Source: CAVQDV01 sp963711375
GTDB taxonomy: Bacteria; Pseudomonadota; Gammaproteobacteria; Coxiellales; Coxiellaceae
Reading direction: 5' to 3'
NCBI GenBank assembly: GCA_963711375.1
Contig: CAVQDV010000005.1
Span: 1,550,001-1,614,000, forward strand
DNA: 64,000 nt
Of the stretch, positions 25,948-35,416 are shown in pieces. Made by a program: the position numbers and the translations under genes. Numbering within the stretch: position 1 is the first letter of the stretch; every line of letters begins with the position of its first letter. The notes under the pieces are model-generated. The model was not told the DNA's origin. It worked only from the letters and a program-made list of their open reading frames with translations, and did no database searches.

Positions 25948-27069
25948 ATCATCGAGAGTAAGTTGTTTATCAATAAGTTCGAGGAAATACTCATTTTGTT
26001 TAGTGCCGTACGTGGTAATGAGGGTTAGGAAGACCGATTTATTTTTTGCCATATTTTCAATGAAAATATTTTTTTCTTACGGAGTTGCTTTGCGTATTCT
26101 TTGTCGATGGTAAATTCAGCATCGTAATATTTTGCTTCGAATAAATTAATGCATTGATCTTTTCGATCGACGACGAAGTCAATTTCGGTGCCGTCTAGGG
26201 ATTTTTCGTTTGCCTGATGTGTCCATTTGTAGGTATTCGTTTGCACGCCGGAAATGCCTAATGCTTGTTTAATTTGGGGCAGGTGTTTCAAACAAACGCC
26301 CTCAAAACTAAACCCAGACCAGGCGCGCCATGTGGCACTATTATGTTGCTTTTGCCAATATTGCGGATCCTCATCACCCATTCCAACTTTTCGTTGCTTT
26401 TCGCACCAGGTTAAATAGAAAAGTGTAAATTCGTCAGTGAGTCGGTATTTTGTTGTTTTTTTCGAATCGAAAATTGCTGGGTAAGGCAAAATAAAATCAG
26501 CAGAAGATAACTCTTTAAGAACATTTGAGAGTCCGCCACCAGAGGGCAGTCCAGAAGTTTTTACGATTTCATCATAACTCAGGCCTTGACGAATTTTCGC
26601 TAAAGCGCGAACAACACTCATGTGGGCAGCGTGATTTTTAAATAAAGAGCGGTATAAATCATCAAACTCATTATAAAGCACACCTTTAGATTGCAAGCAG
26701 AGCTGATTAATATTTTGTTCTGAAGATAGGCCACGTGTGATATATTTTAAATATTGGGCAACGCCGCCAATGCCCATATACAAATCAACAATTTGTTTTC
26801 GGTTTAGTCGAATATCTCGAGATTTTAAAAATAATTCTGTTTCGTGCAAATTAAACGGTTTTAAATTAATTTTATAATTAATTCGACCATGTAATGCGCC
26901 CTTATTGTTGATAATATTTTTAATCATCCAAGACGCGGCAGAGCCGCAAACGATAAGCACGACATTTGGGATATTAACGAGATAACGGTTCCAATCACTT
27001 CTTGAATTTTTTTGCGAAGCAATTTAAATGCTTCGTGCCAGGTTTCGGGAATGGTATTGACAGCCCCAT
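25933..27069 (-). pseudogene. Degenerate AAA ATPase/nuclease-like gene (DUF234 type)
   Basis: A broken relative of the gene at 15277. From the ATG at about 27069 only a short piece similar to PETWHEAFKLLRKKIQEV remains. Walker A and Walker B regions have been deleted, and the frame resumes at VLIVCGSAASWMIKN (about 26965). The middle and nuclease-like parts are well kept (GTEIDFVVDRKDQCINLFEA, then K). A one-base shift in an A-run near 26070 separates this from the natural ending (NIFIENMAKNKSVFLTLITT ... LTLDDLFVE) and a stop at 25933-25935. It overlaps the ankyrin gene end by 15 bases. Its palindrome array upstream is intact, so the gene decayed while the array stayed. Confidence 0.85.
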
Positions 27070-27080
27070 CTTGCTAGTTA

Positions 27081-27249
27081 TTTGCGCGAAGTATAGCATC
27101 ATAACTCGCGCAAATCCAGTTAAAGTGGTTCTTTACGCGAATTATAATATCATATCTCGCGTAAACTGATATAAAAACGCCTTTTGCGCGAATTATGATG
27201 TTATAACTTGCGCAAATGTCTCAAAAAATTCAGGTTGCGCGAAATATAA
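27081..27249. promoter_or_regulatory. Tandem palindrome array before the degenerate ATPase gene (period 51 bp)
   Basis: Three 34-bp palindromic units with 9-bp arms (TTTGCGCGA ... TCGCGCAAA and close variants TTTACGCGA/TCGCGTAAA, TTTGCGCGA/TTGCGCAAA) start at 27081, 27132 and 27183, exactly 51 bp apart. A half unit (GTTGCGCGA) follows at 27234, again 51 bp on. On the minus strand the unit centres contain TATACT, TATAAT and CATAAT, so the units look like operator/promoter copies pointing at the ATPase. uvrA begins on the other side at 27306. Confidence 0.82.
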
Positions 27250-27269
27250 GGATTTAGGCTTCAATTCAA

Positions 27270-27298
27270 TTGAGTCTTGAGAGCGAACACTATATAAT
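27270..27298 (+). promoter_or_regulatory. Sigma70-type promoter of uvrA
   Basis: TTGAGT (27270-27275), a 17-bp spacer, TATAAT (27293-27298). Transcription would begin at about 27305, right at the uvrA ATG (27306), so the message may be leaderless. I see no convincing SOS/LexA box. Confidence 0.65.
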
Positions 27299-27305
27299 CC
27301 GCGCC

Positions 27306-30140
27306 ATGAATAAGTACATCCGCCTACGTGGGGTTCGCACCCACAATCTTAAGAACCTCGACGTTGATATTCCTCGTGATAAATTAGTAGTTATTACAGG
27401 TCTTTCCGGCTCGGGGAAGTCTTCACTCGCTTTTGATACTTTGTATGCCGAAGGGCAGCGACGGTATGTCGAATCGCTTTCGGCTTATGCGCGACAATTT
27501 TTGTCCATGATGGAAAAGCCCGATTTGGATTTGATCGAGGGACTTTCGCCAGCGATTGCTATCGAGCAAAAAGCCACGTCGCATAATCCCCGTTCGACAG
27601 TGGGTACGATTACTGAAATCTACGATTATTTAAGGCTTTTATTTGCGCGTGTAGGCATTCCGCAGTGTCCAACGCATCACATTGAACTTTCGGCGCAATC
27701 CATAAGTCAAATGGTGGATACCGTTTTAAGCTTACCAGAAGGCACCGCGGTGATGCTGCTAGCGCCCGTCGTGCGAGAACGTAAAGGCGAATATGCTCAA
27801 TTTTTACAAGAGCTGCAAATGCAGGGATATATTCGTGCGCGCATCGATGGCGTGGTCTACGAATTATCTGAAGCGCCTGCGCTCGATTTGCGAAAAAAAC
27901 ATACGATAGAGGTCGTCATTGATCGCGTAAAAGTTCGCCCCGATTTACAGCAGCGTTTAGCCGAATCGTTTGAAACCGCATTGCGTTTAGCAGACGGTCT
28001 TGCTATTTTGGCCTATGTAAATCAAAAAGAAGGAAAAGACCGCATTTTTTCAGCACGATTTGCGTGCCCTCAATGTGGTTACAGCATCGAAGAATTGGAG
28101 CCCCGATTATTTTCATTTAATAATCCCAAGGGTGCGTGCCCACATTGTGATGGCTTAGGGGTAAAGCAATTTTTTGATCCTGATAAAATCGTACACGATC
28201 CAAAAACGACTTTATCGACTGGCGCGATTCGTGGTTGGGATCGACGCAATTATCATTATTTTCAAATGCTCACGGCATTAGCGGATCATTATGGTTTTGA
28301 TATTGACACACCCTATGGTAAATTGCCTAAAAAAATTCAGCATGTAATTTTATTTGGTAGTGGACATGAAGAAATTGAATTTCACTACGCTTCACATAGT
28401 GGAAAAACCGTTAAACGGGTGCATCCGTTTGAAGGTGTTATTAATAATATGGAACGTCGATATCGGGAAACGGAATCGAATGCCGTGCGTGAAGAATTAT
28501 CGAAATATTTAAGTATGGACGATTGCAGCGAATGCGGTGGGGCGCGTTTATGTGAACCTGCGCGAAATGTTTTCGTTGAAGGCAAAAATCTTCCGGATAT
28601 TACTAAACTTTCCATCGGTCAATCTCATGATTTTTTTTCAAACTTAAAATTAACGGGAAAACGGGGCGAAATTGCAGAAAAAATCTTGAAAGAGGTTTGC
28701 GCACGTTTAGGATTTTTAGTGAATGTGGGTTTGAATTATATTAATTTAGCGCGTCGTTCAGAAACCTTATCTGGTGGAGAAGGGCAACGTATTCGCTTAG
28801 CGAGCCAAATTGGCTCTGGTTTAGTTGGCGTGATGTATATTTTGGATGAGCCTTCGATCGGTTTGCATCAACGAGATAATGATCGTTTATTATCAACGCT
28901 CACGAATTTACGTGATATGGGAAATACGGTAATTGTCGTCGAGCACGACGAAGATGCTATCCGTGCCTCAGACTATGTAATTGATATTGGTCCCGGTGCT
29001 GGTGTTCATGGAGGCGAAATTGTCGCCGCAGGGACTCCTAAAGAAATTGAGAAAAATAAAAAGTCCTTAACCGGTCAATATCTTTCTGGTGCTTATAAAA
29101 TTCCCATTCCAAAAAAACGTGTGCAAAATACCTGTAGAAAATCTTTAAAAATTCTTGGCGCCACTTTAAATAATTTAAAAAATGTGGACATTGATATTCC
29201 TTTAGGTTTGCTCACTTGTGTGACGGGCGTTTCCGGGTCTGGAAAATCCAGCTTAATTATCGATACTTTGTATCCGATTGTCGCGCATGAATTAAATGGC
29301 ATGAGTTCGATTACTCCTGGCCCCTATAACGAAGTGCTGGGCTTGGATAATTTGGATAGCGTGGTTGATGTGGATCAGAGTCCCATTGGCCGTACGCCGC
29401 GTTCCAACCCAGCCACATATACCGGATTATTTACGCCGATTCGTGAAATTTTCGCCGGAACAGAGGAGTCTCGCTCACGAGGTTATGAACCCGGACGTTT
29501 TAGTTTTAATGTTAAGGGTGGTCGTTGTGAAGCCTGTGAGGGTGATGGCGTTATTAAAGTGGAAATGCACTTTTTAGCGGATATTTACGTTACTTGTGAT
29601 ACTTGTAAAGGCAAGCGTTACAATCGCGAAACCCTGGAAGTAAAATATAAAAATAAAAACATTTATGATGTCTTGCAAATGACAGTCGAAGACGCGGTGG
29701 TATTTTTTGATGCCATTCCAAAAGTGAAGCGAAAATTGCAAACATTAATGGATGTGGGTTTATCGTATATTACGCTTGGCCAAAGTGCGACGACTTTATC
29801 GGGCGGTGAAGCGCAACGCGTCAAATTATCAAAAGAATTATCCCGTCGTGACACGGGACAAACTCTTTATATTTTAGATGAACCCACAACAGGCCTACAT
29901 TTCCACGATATTTTGCAATTATTGAACGTGCTTCTGAAATTGCGTGATAGTGGAAATACCATCATCATTATCGAGCATAATTTAGATGTCATTAAAGTCG
30001 CCGATTGGGTAATTGATCTTGGCCCAGAAGGCGGCGACGCTGGCGGAGAAATCTTAATCGCCGGCACACCAGAAACCGTAGCTAAAAATAAAAATTCTTT
30101 CACAGGCCATTATTTAAAGCCAATGCTAGATAAAGGTTAA
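27306..30140 (+). CDS. uvrA: Excinuclease ABC subunit A
   Basis: UvrA is the damage sensor of nucleotide excision repair and loads UvrB. The 944-residue protein has two ABC ATPase halves: Walker A GLSGSGKSSLAFDTLYAEGQ (about 31) and GVSGSGKSSLIIDTL (about 640), and ABC signatures LSGGEGQRIRLASQIG and LSGGEAQRVKLSKEL. Zinc fingers CPQCGYSIEELEPRLFSFNN with CPHCDGLG and CEACEGDGVIKVEMHFL with CDTCKGKRY are complete. The ATG at 27306 (MNKYIRLRGVRTHNLKNLDV) is the natural start; an upstream TTG in frame falls within the promoter. Confidence 0.97.
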   Translation: MNKYIRLRGVRTHNLKNLDVDIPRDKLVVITGLSGSGKSSLAFDTLYAEGQRRYVESLSAYARQFLSMMEKPDLDLIEGLSPAIAIEQKATSHNPRSTVGTITEIYDYLRLLFARVGIPQCPTHHIELSAQSISQMVDTVLSLPEGTAVMLLAPVVRERKGEYAQFLQELQMQGYIRARIDGVVYELSEAPALDLRKKHTIEVVIDRVKVRPDLQQRLAESFETALRLADGLAILAYVNQKEGKDRIFSARFACPQCGYSIEELEPRLFSFNNPKGACPHCDGLGVKQFFDPDKIVHDPKTTLSTGAIRGWDRRNYHYFQMLTALADHYGFDIDTPYGKLPKKIQHVILFGSGHEEIEFHYASHSGKTVKRVHPFEGVINNMERRYRETESNAVREELSKYLSMDDCSECGGARLCEPARNVFVEGKNLPDITKLSIGQSHDFFSNLKLTGKRGEIAEKILKEVCARLGFLVNVGLNYINLARRSETLSGGEGQRIRLASQIGSGLVGVMYILDEPSIGLHQRDNDRLLSTLTNLRDMGNTVIVVEHDEDAIRASDYVIDIGPGAGVHGGEIVAAGTPKEIEKNKKSLTGQYLSGAYKIPIPKKRVQNTCRKSLKILGATLNNLKNVDIDIPLGLLTCVTGVSGSGKSSLIIDTLYPIVAHELNGMSSITPGPYNEVLGLDNLDSVVDVDQSPIGRTPRSNPATYTGLFTPIREIFAGTEESRSRGYEPGRFSFNVKGGRCEACEGDGVIKVEMHFLADIYVTCDTCKGKRYNRETLEVKYKNKNIYDVLQMTVEDAVVFFDAIPKVKRKLQTLMDVGLSYITLGQSATTLSGGEAQRVKLSKELSRRDTGQTLYILDEPTTGLHFHDILQLLNVLLKLRDSGNTIIIIEHNLDVIKVADWVIDLGPEGGDAGGEILIAGTPETVAKNKNSFTGHYLKPMLDKG

Positions 30141-30487
30141 GGCCTATGCCGCAAATTTTCTCGCTTTTGTGAATAGAGCCGAGAGATGCCAGATTAAGCT
30201 GAATTTGATTTTCGCAAGTTTGGCAAATCCCTTTGATTTCTATCGGCTTTTGAGCACTCAGCATCCCGCAGAGCCTTCGATTTTTATGAATTGAAGGCGA
30301 AATAGCAATGGCCTGGCAATTTTTATAATCAATTGATTTTTCAGGTATAAATTTGCATAATTAAATTTTGACTAGTACATGTCACTGGACCGTTGATATA
30401 ATTACATTTATAAATTAAAAATAAGTTGATTTTTTGAAAAATAAATGCAATAATAATGTTTATTTTGAAAATATTGGTGATATTCCC
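30141..30487. other. Gene-free stretch after uvrA
   Basis: About 350 bases. I see no gene with a start codon. On the minus strand an open frame of about 75 codons carries C-x2-C-like pairs (GICQTCENQ) but lacks a plausible start and has no recognised relative, so it may be a gene remnant. The A/T-rich right part probably holds the rloA promoter, but I see no box pair good enough to list. Confidence 0.4.
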
Positions 30488-31747
30488 ATGTTAATTGAAT
30501 TCCGAGTTACAAACTATCGCTCGATTCGTGAAACTCAGACCTTAAGCATGGTTGCATCCAAAGACACCACTCATGCAGAGGCAACTTGCATTGAAACGGG
30601 TATTTCGGCAATACCGCAAGTGCTACGTTCTGCCATTCTTTATGGCCCTAATGCAAGCGGTAAAAGTAATTTGATTTCTGCACTTAGTTTTATGCGCAGC
30701 ATGGTTGAAACTTCTGCCGCGGGCATTCGTGAAGGGCAATCACTGAATGTGGCACCATTCCGTTTCGATTCTGTGACATCAAGCGCATCTACTGAATTTG
30801 AAGTAAGCTTTTTAGAAAATGGCATTCGGTATCAATATGGTTTCGCATTGACATCAACTCGTGTGACTCGAGAGTGGTTGCTTGCTTATGTAGAAAGAAA
30901 AGCACAACGTTGGTTTGAGCGTGAATACGATGAAAAGCAAGATCAATACAACTGGTATTTTGGGTCTCATTTAACTGGTGGTAATCAACGTCAGGTTTGG
31001 AAAGACTCGACACGCGCTAACGCACTTTTTCTTTCAACTGCTGTTAACTTGAATAGCGAACAACTGAGACCAATTTTTAATTGGTTTGTGAACAAGTTAA
31101 TTGTAATTTCTAACAACCAATTTTTCTATTTAACGCCAACGATTGAGCGTATAAAAAACGCGACATATAAATCTGATATTATTAAATTTTTACAAGCAGC
31201 TGATTTTGGAATTATTGATGTCATAGTTGAGACCAAAAAGCGGCCACTTACTTCTCTCCATCGAGATGGGTCGACTTTTATAATAAAAAATACTCCAGAA
31301 CAAGAATTCCATGAGGCGAAGTTTCTTCATCAAGGAAAAGAAGAGCCAATTACTTTTGATTTTGCAGATGAGTCTCATGGTACACAACGATTATTTTCCT
31401 ATGCGGGTCCAGTGCTGGATGTGTTGGAAAATGGAAAAACCTTGGTTATTGATGAATTGGATAGTAGTTTGCATACAAAAATGGTACGTTTTCTGGTCAA
31501 TTTAATGTATAACTCTGAACTTAATAAAAATAATGCTCAATTAATTTTTACCTCACACAATACGTCACTATTGGACACAGACTTATTCCGACGTGATCAG
31601 ATTTGGTTTATTGAAAAGGACAATGAGTCAGCATCGAAGCTTTATCCGCTCACTGACTTTAGTCCACGAAAAGGGGAGGCCCTTGAAAAGGGGTATTTAA
31701 TTGGTCGTTATGGCGCACTGCCCTTTTTCGGCGAATTTAAACTGTAA
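30488..31747 (+). CDS. RloA-like AAA ATPase (abortive-infection/defence type)
   Basis: A 419-residue ATPase of the AAA_15/RloA type related to SMC and OLD ATPases. The start MLIEFRVTNYRSIRETQTLS is typical for the family; the preceding in-frame TTG adds 18 untypical residues. Walker A LYGPNASGKSNLISAL (about 54-69), the Gly-Ile-rich signature region, Walker B LVIDELDSSLH (about 320) and the switch histidine TSHNTSLLD are present. It is followed 16 bases later by the RloB-like partner. RloA/RloB occur as accessory genes of restriction loci, and AbiL of Lactococcus is a related pair; phage defence is the likely role (family knowledge plus inference). Confidence 0.85.
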   Translation: MLIEFRVTNYRSIRETQTLSMVASKDTTHAEATCIETGISAIPQVLRSAILYGPNASGKSNLISALSFMRSMVETSAAGIREGQSLNVAPFRFDSVTSSASTEFEVSFLENGIRYQYGFALTSTRVTREWLLAYVERKAQRWFEREYDEKQDQYNWYFGSHLTGGNQRQVWKDSTRANALFLSTAVNLNSEQLRPIFNWFVNKLIVISNNQFFYLTPTIERIKNATYKSDIIKFLQAADFGIIDVIVETKKRPLTSLHRDGSTFIIKNTPEQEFHEAKFLHQGKEEPITFDFADESHGTQRLFSYAGPVLDVLENGKTLVIDELDSSLHTKMVRFLVNLMYNSELNKNNAQLIFTSHNTSLLDTDLFRRDQIWFIEKDNESASKLYPLTDFSPRKGEALEKGYLIGRYGALPFFGEFKL

Positions 31748-31763
31748 TCATTGGAAATTTTGC

Positions 31764-32441
31764 GTGGGTAAAAATAAATTCAAAAGTCAAATTCGTAGAG
31801 CAGAGGATTTCTCGCGTCGCGGATCAAAAAAAGCACCCTACGAAACTATTTTAATTGTGTGCGAGGGTGAAAAAACAGAGTGCAATTATTTTCGAGATTT
31901 ATGCGATTTTTATAGATTAAATACTTTAAATGTTATTGTTACGAAAGGAAGCGGTTCGGCGCCAATTAGTGTTGTCGATTTTGCGATTGAACAGGCAGAA
32001 AAAACACCTGATATCGATCGTGTAATGTGTGTTTTTGATTGTGATGAGCATTCCACATTTGATCAGGCGATTGAGAAGCTGCGACGATATAAACCAAAAC
32101 GAAAGTCAAAATCAAAACCAGAATATCATGGTTTCACATCTACGCCTTGTTTTGAGCTATGGCTATTGTTACATTTTGTTTACAGTACTAAGCCATTTTC
32201 TAAAAATGGAAATCAATCAGCAGCGGACTGTCTGGTTTCATGTTTACGTGAATCCTGGCCAGGCTACACAAAAAATTTTGTTAATTCCTTCACTGTGTTG
32301 AATGAAAAATTAAAAAATGCCTTTGAAAATGCCAAAAATTTATCTAAGTACAATCAAGATACCCATTCTAAAAACCCTTCGACGAATATTCATGAGTTGG
32401 TAGAGCGACTAGTGAATTTAAAGGAGGGGCCAGGTTCATAA
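31764..32441 (+). CDS. RloB-like TOPRIM-fold protein
   Basis: A 225-residue partner of the ATPase upstream. ETILIVCEGEKTECNYFRDL holds the TOPRIM-like glutamate, and MCVFDCDEHSTFDQAIEKLR the Asp-x-Asp part; FTSTPCFELWLLLHFVYSTK is the conserved RloB middle. The likely start is GTG at 31764 (GKNKFKSQIRRAEDFSRRGS), 16 bases after rloA; a longer frame from 31701 overlaps rloA and lacks family similarity. In known pairs the TOPRIM protein is thought to be the toxic nuclease and the ATPase its sensor. Confidence 0.84.
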   Translation: MGKNKFKSQIRRAEDFSRRGSKKAPYETILIVCEGEKTECNYFRDLCDFYRLNTLNVIVTKGSGSAPISVVDFAIEQAEKTPDIDRVMCVFDCDEHSTFDQAIEKLRRYKPKRKSKSKPEYHGFTSTPCFELWLLLHFVYSTKPFSKNGNQSAADCLVSCLRESWPGYTKNFVNSFTVLNEKLKNAFENAKNLSKYNQDTHSKNPSTNIHELVERLVNLKEGPGS

Positions 32442-32512
32442 AGCAATTACTTGCCGTGTTCAATACTAGTACTTCACTACTAGTGCTTTGAGGCCCCCAT
32501 TGGGGTACTTTA

Positions 32513-33244
32513 TTAAGTTAATTTTTTTCCAGTGCGATCGAAAAATTCCACTTGTCCCGTTTTTAAATCCTGCATAGCTCCAACGAGTTGTATGCTCTTT
32601 TTATCCACTAAGTCTCGAATAATTCGGCTGTGTTGATACACCGAGGCCAATTGAACTAGGACATTTTGCTCTGCGATGGCGTTAATTAAGGCGGGATCTT
32701 TGCAATTTTTTGAGTGTAATTTTGCTTCGGTTTGTATAACGGCCGGTTTGATTTTTGCCAATAATGTGGTTAGATTTCCAGTTTTAAGGTTTGAGCAGGC
32801 TGCTGAAACGGCGCCACAAGATGTGTGGCCCATCACGACAATCACTTTAGACCCGACAAATTTAACAGCATATTCCATACTGGCCAGCACATCAGGATCT
32901 ACAACATTTCCCGCTATACGCCCAACGAATAAGTGGCCGATACTTTTATCAAATAAAATTTCAGGAATACTGCGAGAGTCGATACAATTAAATACAAATG
33001 CATAGGGAAATTGCCCTTGCTGGGCCGCGAATTTCAACAAATCGACATGGCGGTAATCTCGGCCCTTTTCGCTCAAAAATCGTTTATTTCCATCGATTAA
33101 TTTTTGCAGGACCTGTTCTGGGCTTAAGGCTTTTTGCATTTGTTGATTCACAAAAAAAACGGGCTCAGTCTCTGCTGCCAACACTGCCTGCTGGAATGAA
33201 ACTAGGGCAATAAACAGAGTGATTAAAAGTTTAAGTGAATGCAT
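32513..33244 (-). CDS. Exported beta-class carbonic anhydrase
   Basis: It interconverts CO2 and bicarbonate. The 243-residue protein has a clear Sec signal peptide (LKLLITLFIALVSFQQAVLA, cut about residue 23), so it acts in the periplasm. The zinc ligands and catalytic pair lie in FNCIDSRSIPE (Cys, Asp-Arg) and VVMGHTSCGAVSAACSNL (His-x2-Cys). The core domain is the normal beta-CA length. A periplasmic beta-CA may serve pH homeostasis in an acidic vacuole (inference). It stands alone and converges with rloB. Confidence 0.9.
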   Translation of the reverse strand: MHSLKLLITLFIALVSFQQAVLAAETEPVFFVNQQMQKALSPEQVLQKLIDGNKRFLSEKGRDYRHVDLLKFAAQQGQFPYAFVFNCIDSRSIPEILFDKSIGHLFVGRIAGNVVDPDVLASMEYAVKFVGSKVIVVMGHTSCGAVSAACSNLKTGNLTTLLAKIKPAVIQTEAKLHSKNCKDPALINAIAEQNVLVQLASVYQHSRIIRDLVDKKSIQLVGAMQDLKTGQVEFFDRTGKKLT

Positions 33245-33349
33245 CCTTGCTCCTTAATGTGGGTTAATACCATTAGATTATACCTAATTGAATTGGTAGC
33301 ATCAATTAATTGCCGGCTGCTTTTTGTTTTTGGGGGAAGGGTATTAATG

Positions 33350-33456
33350 TTCCCCTCACCCCTTCCCTCTCCCGCAAGGTGAGAGGGGGAGAAGATTATG
33401 AATCACACTGATTGCTTAGCTACTCTTTTTACTTCTTCTTTCGTGGGAGAGGGGGA
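33350..33456. repeat. C/G-rich intergenic repeats, one full and one partial copy
   Basis: CCCCTCACCCCTTCCCTCTC then CCGCAAGGTGAGAGGGGGAG (33352-33391) is a full copy in the orientation opposite to that at 12964. TTCTTTCGTGGGAGAGGGGG (33437-33456) is a partial second copy ending at the murB stop. The 212-base gap holds no gene. Confidence 0.65.
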
Positions 33457-34467
33457 TTAAATAATATTAACCTCAGGTTCAAGGTTAATCCCAAATTTAT
33501 TTTCGACAGTTTCAGCAATTTCTGCCGCTAAATTTGCAATGTCACGGCCTTTTCCGTTTCCGTAATTCACGAGCACTAAGGCTTGAAATTGGTGCACGCC
33601 AATATTGTCGATGCGTTTTCCCTTGTAGCCGCATTTTTCAATGAGCCATCCAGCCGGAATTTTAATGCCATTTTCACCAGGAAAATGTGGAATATTTCCA
33701 AATTCTTTTTGAAGGGACTCAAACGAAGATTGATGCACTTCCGGGTTTTTGAAAAAACTACCGGCATTTCCAATTTTTTGGGGATCCGGTAATTTTTCTT
33801 GTCGAATTTTAATAACGGCGTCGCTGATGATTTTTAAAGTCAAGGACCCTACCTTATTAGAGAGGGCTTCTTGAAGGGCGAAATATTTTGTATTAAAAGC
33901 TGGAATTTTCGATAATTTCAAAGTGACATCGATAATGGCATATTGATTTTTGTGAGAATTTTTAAAAATACTTCGGCGATATCCAAATTGGCAGTCCTGA
34001 TTAGTAAATTCACATAATTCACCATCTCTAATGCGAATCGCTCGTAGAGAGACAAAAACGTCCTTGAGTTCTGCACCATAGGCGCCGATATTTTGGATGG
34101 GGGCAGCACCAACGGTTCCAGGAATTAGCGATAAATTTTCAATGCCGTGAAATTCCTTGGCAACGCAATACATCACAAAATCATGCCAATTTTCGCCAGC
34201 TCCAATGTTTATTAAGACGCTATTTTTATTTTCCTCGAGAATTTCAATGCCTTTTATGTCATTTTTAATCACTAGGCCTTTAAAATCCTGGGTAAATAAA
34301 ATATTGCTACCTCCGCCCAAAATAAGGGTGGGTAGGGATGCTTTAACATTGAGAAGGGCATTGGCTAATTCGTTTTTAGATTGAATTTTCAGAAAATGTT
34401 CTGCATAGACATCAAGCCCAAAGGTATTGAGTTTTTGTAAAGATACTTGGTTTTCTAGTGTTTCCAT
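33457..34467 (-). CDS. murB: UDP-N-acetylenolpyruvoylglucosamine reductase
   Basis: MurB reduces enolpyruvyl-UDP-GlcNAc to UDP-MurNAc, the committed step of peptidoglycan precursor synthesis, with FAD and NADPH. The 336-residue protein is a type I MurB: N-terminal NTFGLDVYAEHFLKIQSK, FAD-binding ILGGGSNILF, GAGENWHDFVMYCV, IPGTVGAAPIQNIGAYGAEL, the catalytic serine segment GNAGSFFKNPEV and the C-terminal glutamate NLEPEV. It precedes the arginase gene's end by 15 bases on the same strand and is probably co-transcribed. Confidence 0.96.
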   Translation of the reverse strand: METLENQVSLQKLNTFGLDVYAEHFLKIQSKNELANALLNVKASLPTLILGGGSNILFTQDFKGLVIKNDIKGIEILEENKNSVLINIGAGENWHDFVMYCVAKEFHGIENLSLIPGTVGAAPIQNIGAYGAELKDVFVSLRAIRIRDGELCEFTNQDCQFGYRRSIFKNSHKNQYAIIDVTLKLSKIPAFNTKYFALQEALSNKVGSLTLKIISDAVIKIRQEKLPDPQKIGNAGSFFKNPEVHQSSFESLQKEFGNIPHFPGENGIKIPAGWLIEKCGYKGKRIDNIGVHQFQALVLVNYGNGKGRDIANLAAEIAETVENKFGINLEPEVNII

Positions 34468-34482
34468 AGTAATTTGCGAATT

Positions 34483-35337
34483 TTAGCACAAGACTTCGAT
34501 GAGATCGACGATAAATTTCTCGGTTTTTTGAGCTTCATCGAGCGAGGGATTAAACTCGGCAATTTCAGCACCAATGAAGTGAGGGTGCTTAATCAGCGCT
34601 TTGACACTCTTTAGAAATTCAGAGGCGGATATACCATCCGGTTCTCGAGCGCCGGTACCCGGCGCGTCGTTTGGGTCTAAGGCATCTAGGTCGAGGCTAA
34701 TTCCAAAACCTACTGTTTTTGCTGAAATAATTTTTAAAGCCTCTTGCATCACGTTATTAAGCCCTTTTCGTTTGACGTCTTCCATATAAAAAATTTTCAC
34801 GCCAAGCCTTTTCAAAAAATCATGCTCCCCAGCTTCAAAACTTCGGGCACCAATGAAAACCAGATTTTCCGGCAAAATTTTAGGTTTTGCACTCTGGATG
34901 CTGGTTAAGTCAAATTCGCCATATCCCAGGAGAACAGCCACGGGCATGCCGTGAATGTTTTTGGATATTGAGGTCTTGGGGGTGTGGCTGTCCAAGTGAG
35001 CGTCGACCCAAAGGAGTCCCAAAGGGCCCTTGAGGGCGCTGGAAGCCCCAGACCAGGTTCCAATTCCTGAGCTGTGGTCGCCTCCTAAAGTGAGGAAACG
35101 AGCCTTTTTTCTAACAAGATTGAAGATATTTGAGGCCACTTCGATATTTAATTTTGCAACCGTATCTAGCGCTGCAAGGCCTTGGGCTGGATCTACACTT
35201 TGAACGGTGTCGAGCCAATTTATCGATAAATTTCGGGCTCTTAGGAGAGTTGAGTGTTGAATACAAGTAGGGCCCTCTTCAGCCTGTGGGTTCTTGGCAG
35301 CCCTTCCGTAGGCATAGCCGATAATGTTGAGTGGCAT
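34483..35337 (-). CDS. rocF: Arginase
   Basis: It hydrolyses arginine to ornithine and urea. The 284-residue protein has all three metal-binding motifs of the ureohydrolase fold: LTLGGDHSSGIGTW, WVDAHLDSHTP and GISLDLDALDPNDAPGTG. The ATG at 35337 (MPLNIIGYAYGRAAKN) follows AAGGATGG at good distance and matches arginase openings; an ATG 11 codons upstream (35370) is the alternative. The gene lies just upstream of murB on the same strand and is divergent from pcnB. Confidence 0.92.
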   Translation of the reverse strand: MPLNIIGYAYGRAAKNPQAEEGPTCIQHSTLLRARNLSINWLDTVQSVDPAQGLAALDTVAKLNIEVASNIFNLVRKKARFLTLGGDHSSGIGTWSGASSALKGPLGLLWVDAHLDSHTPKTSISKNIHGMPVAVLLGYGEFDLTSIQSAKPKILPENLVFIGARSFEAGEHDFLKRLGVKIFYMEDVKRKGLNNVMQEALKIISAKTVGFGISLDLDALDPNDAPGTGAREPDGISASEFLKSVKALIKHPHFIGAEIAEFNPSLDEAQKTEKFIVDLIEVLC

Positions 35338-35416
35338 TGACCATCCTTGTGGTTTAGAATACGATTCCAAACTTGCGTCATTCTAATGATAGAAGATGGG
35401 GTATCCAAAGTAAATC

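Noticed and set aside
27081..27249. CRISPR-like array: repeats of about 34 bp with spacers of about 17 bp
   Set aside because: Units are variable palindromes, spacers are too short and few, no cas genes are near, and the unit centres hold -10-like boxes. An operator or iteron array fits better.
27081..27298. LexA/SOS operator before uvrA
   Set aside because: The palindromes (TTTGCGCGA type) do not match CTGT-N8-ACAG, and their period and position belong to the ATPase module.
30141..30433. Small Cys-rich gene on the minus strand after uvrA
   Set aside because: Open for about 75 codons but without a usable start codon or ribosome-binding site, and unrecognised.
30488..32441. PARIS (AriA/AriB) identity for the ATPase/TOPRIM pair
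   Set aside because: Same general design, but the second protein's motifs and size fit RloB better than the DUF4435 AriB type.
32450..32512. Strong bidirectional terminator between rloB and the carbonic anhydrase gene
   Set aside because: Only weak stems (ACTAGT pairs, CCCC/GGGG) without U-runs are visible.
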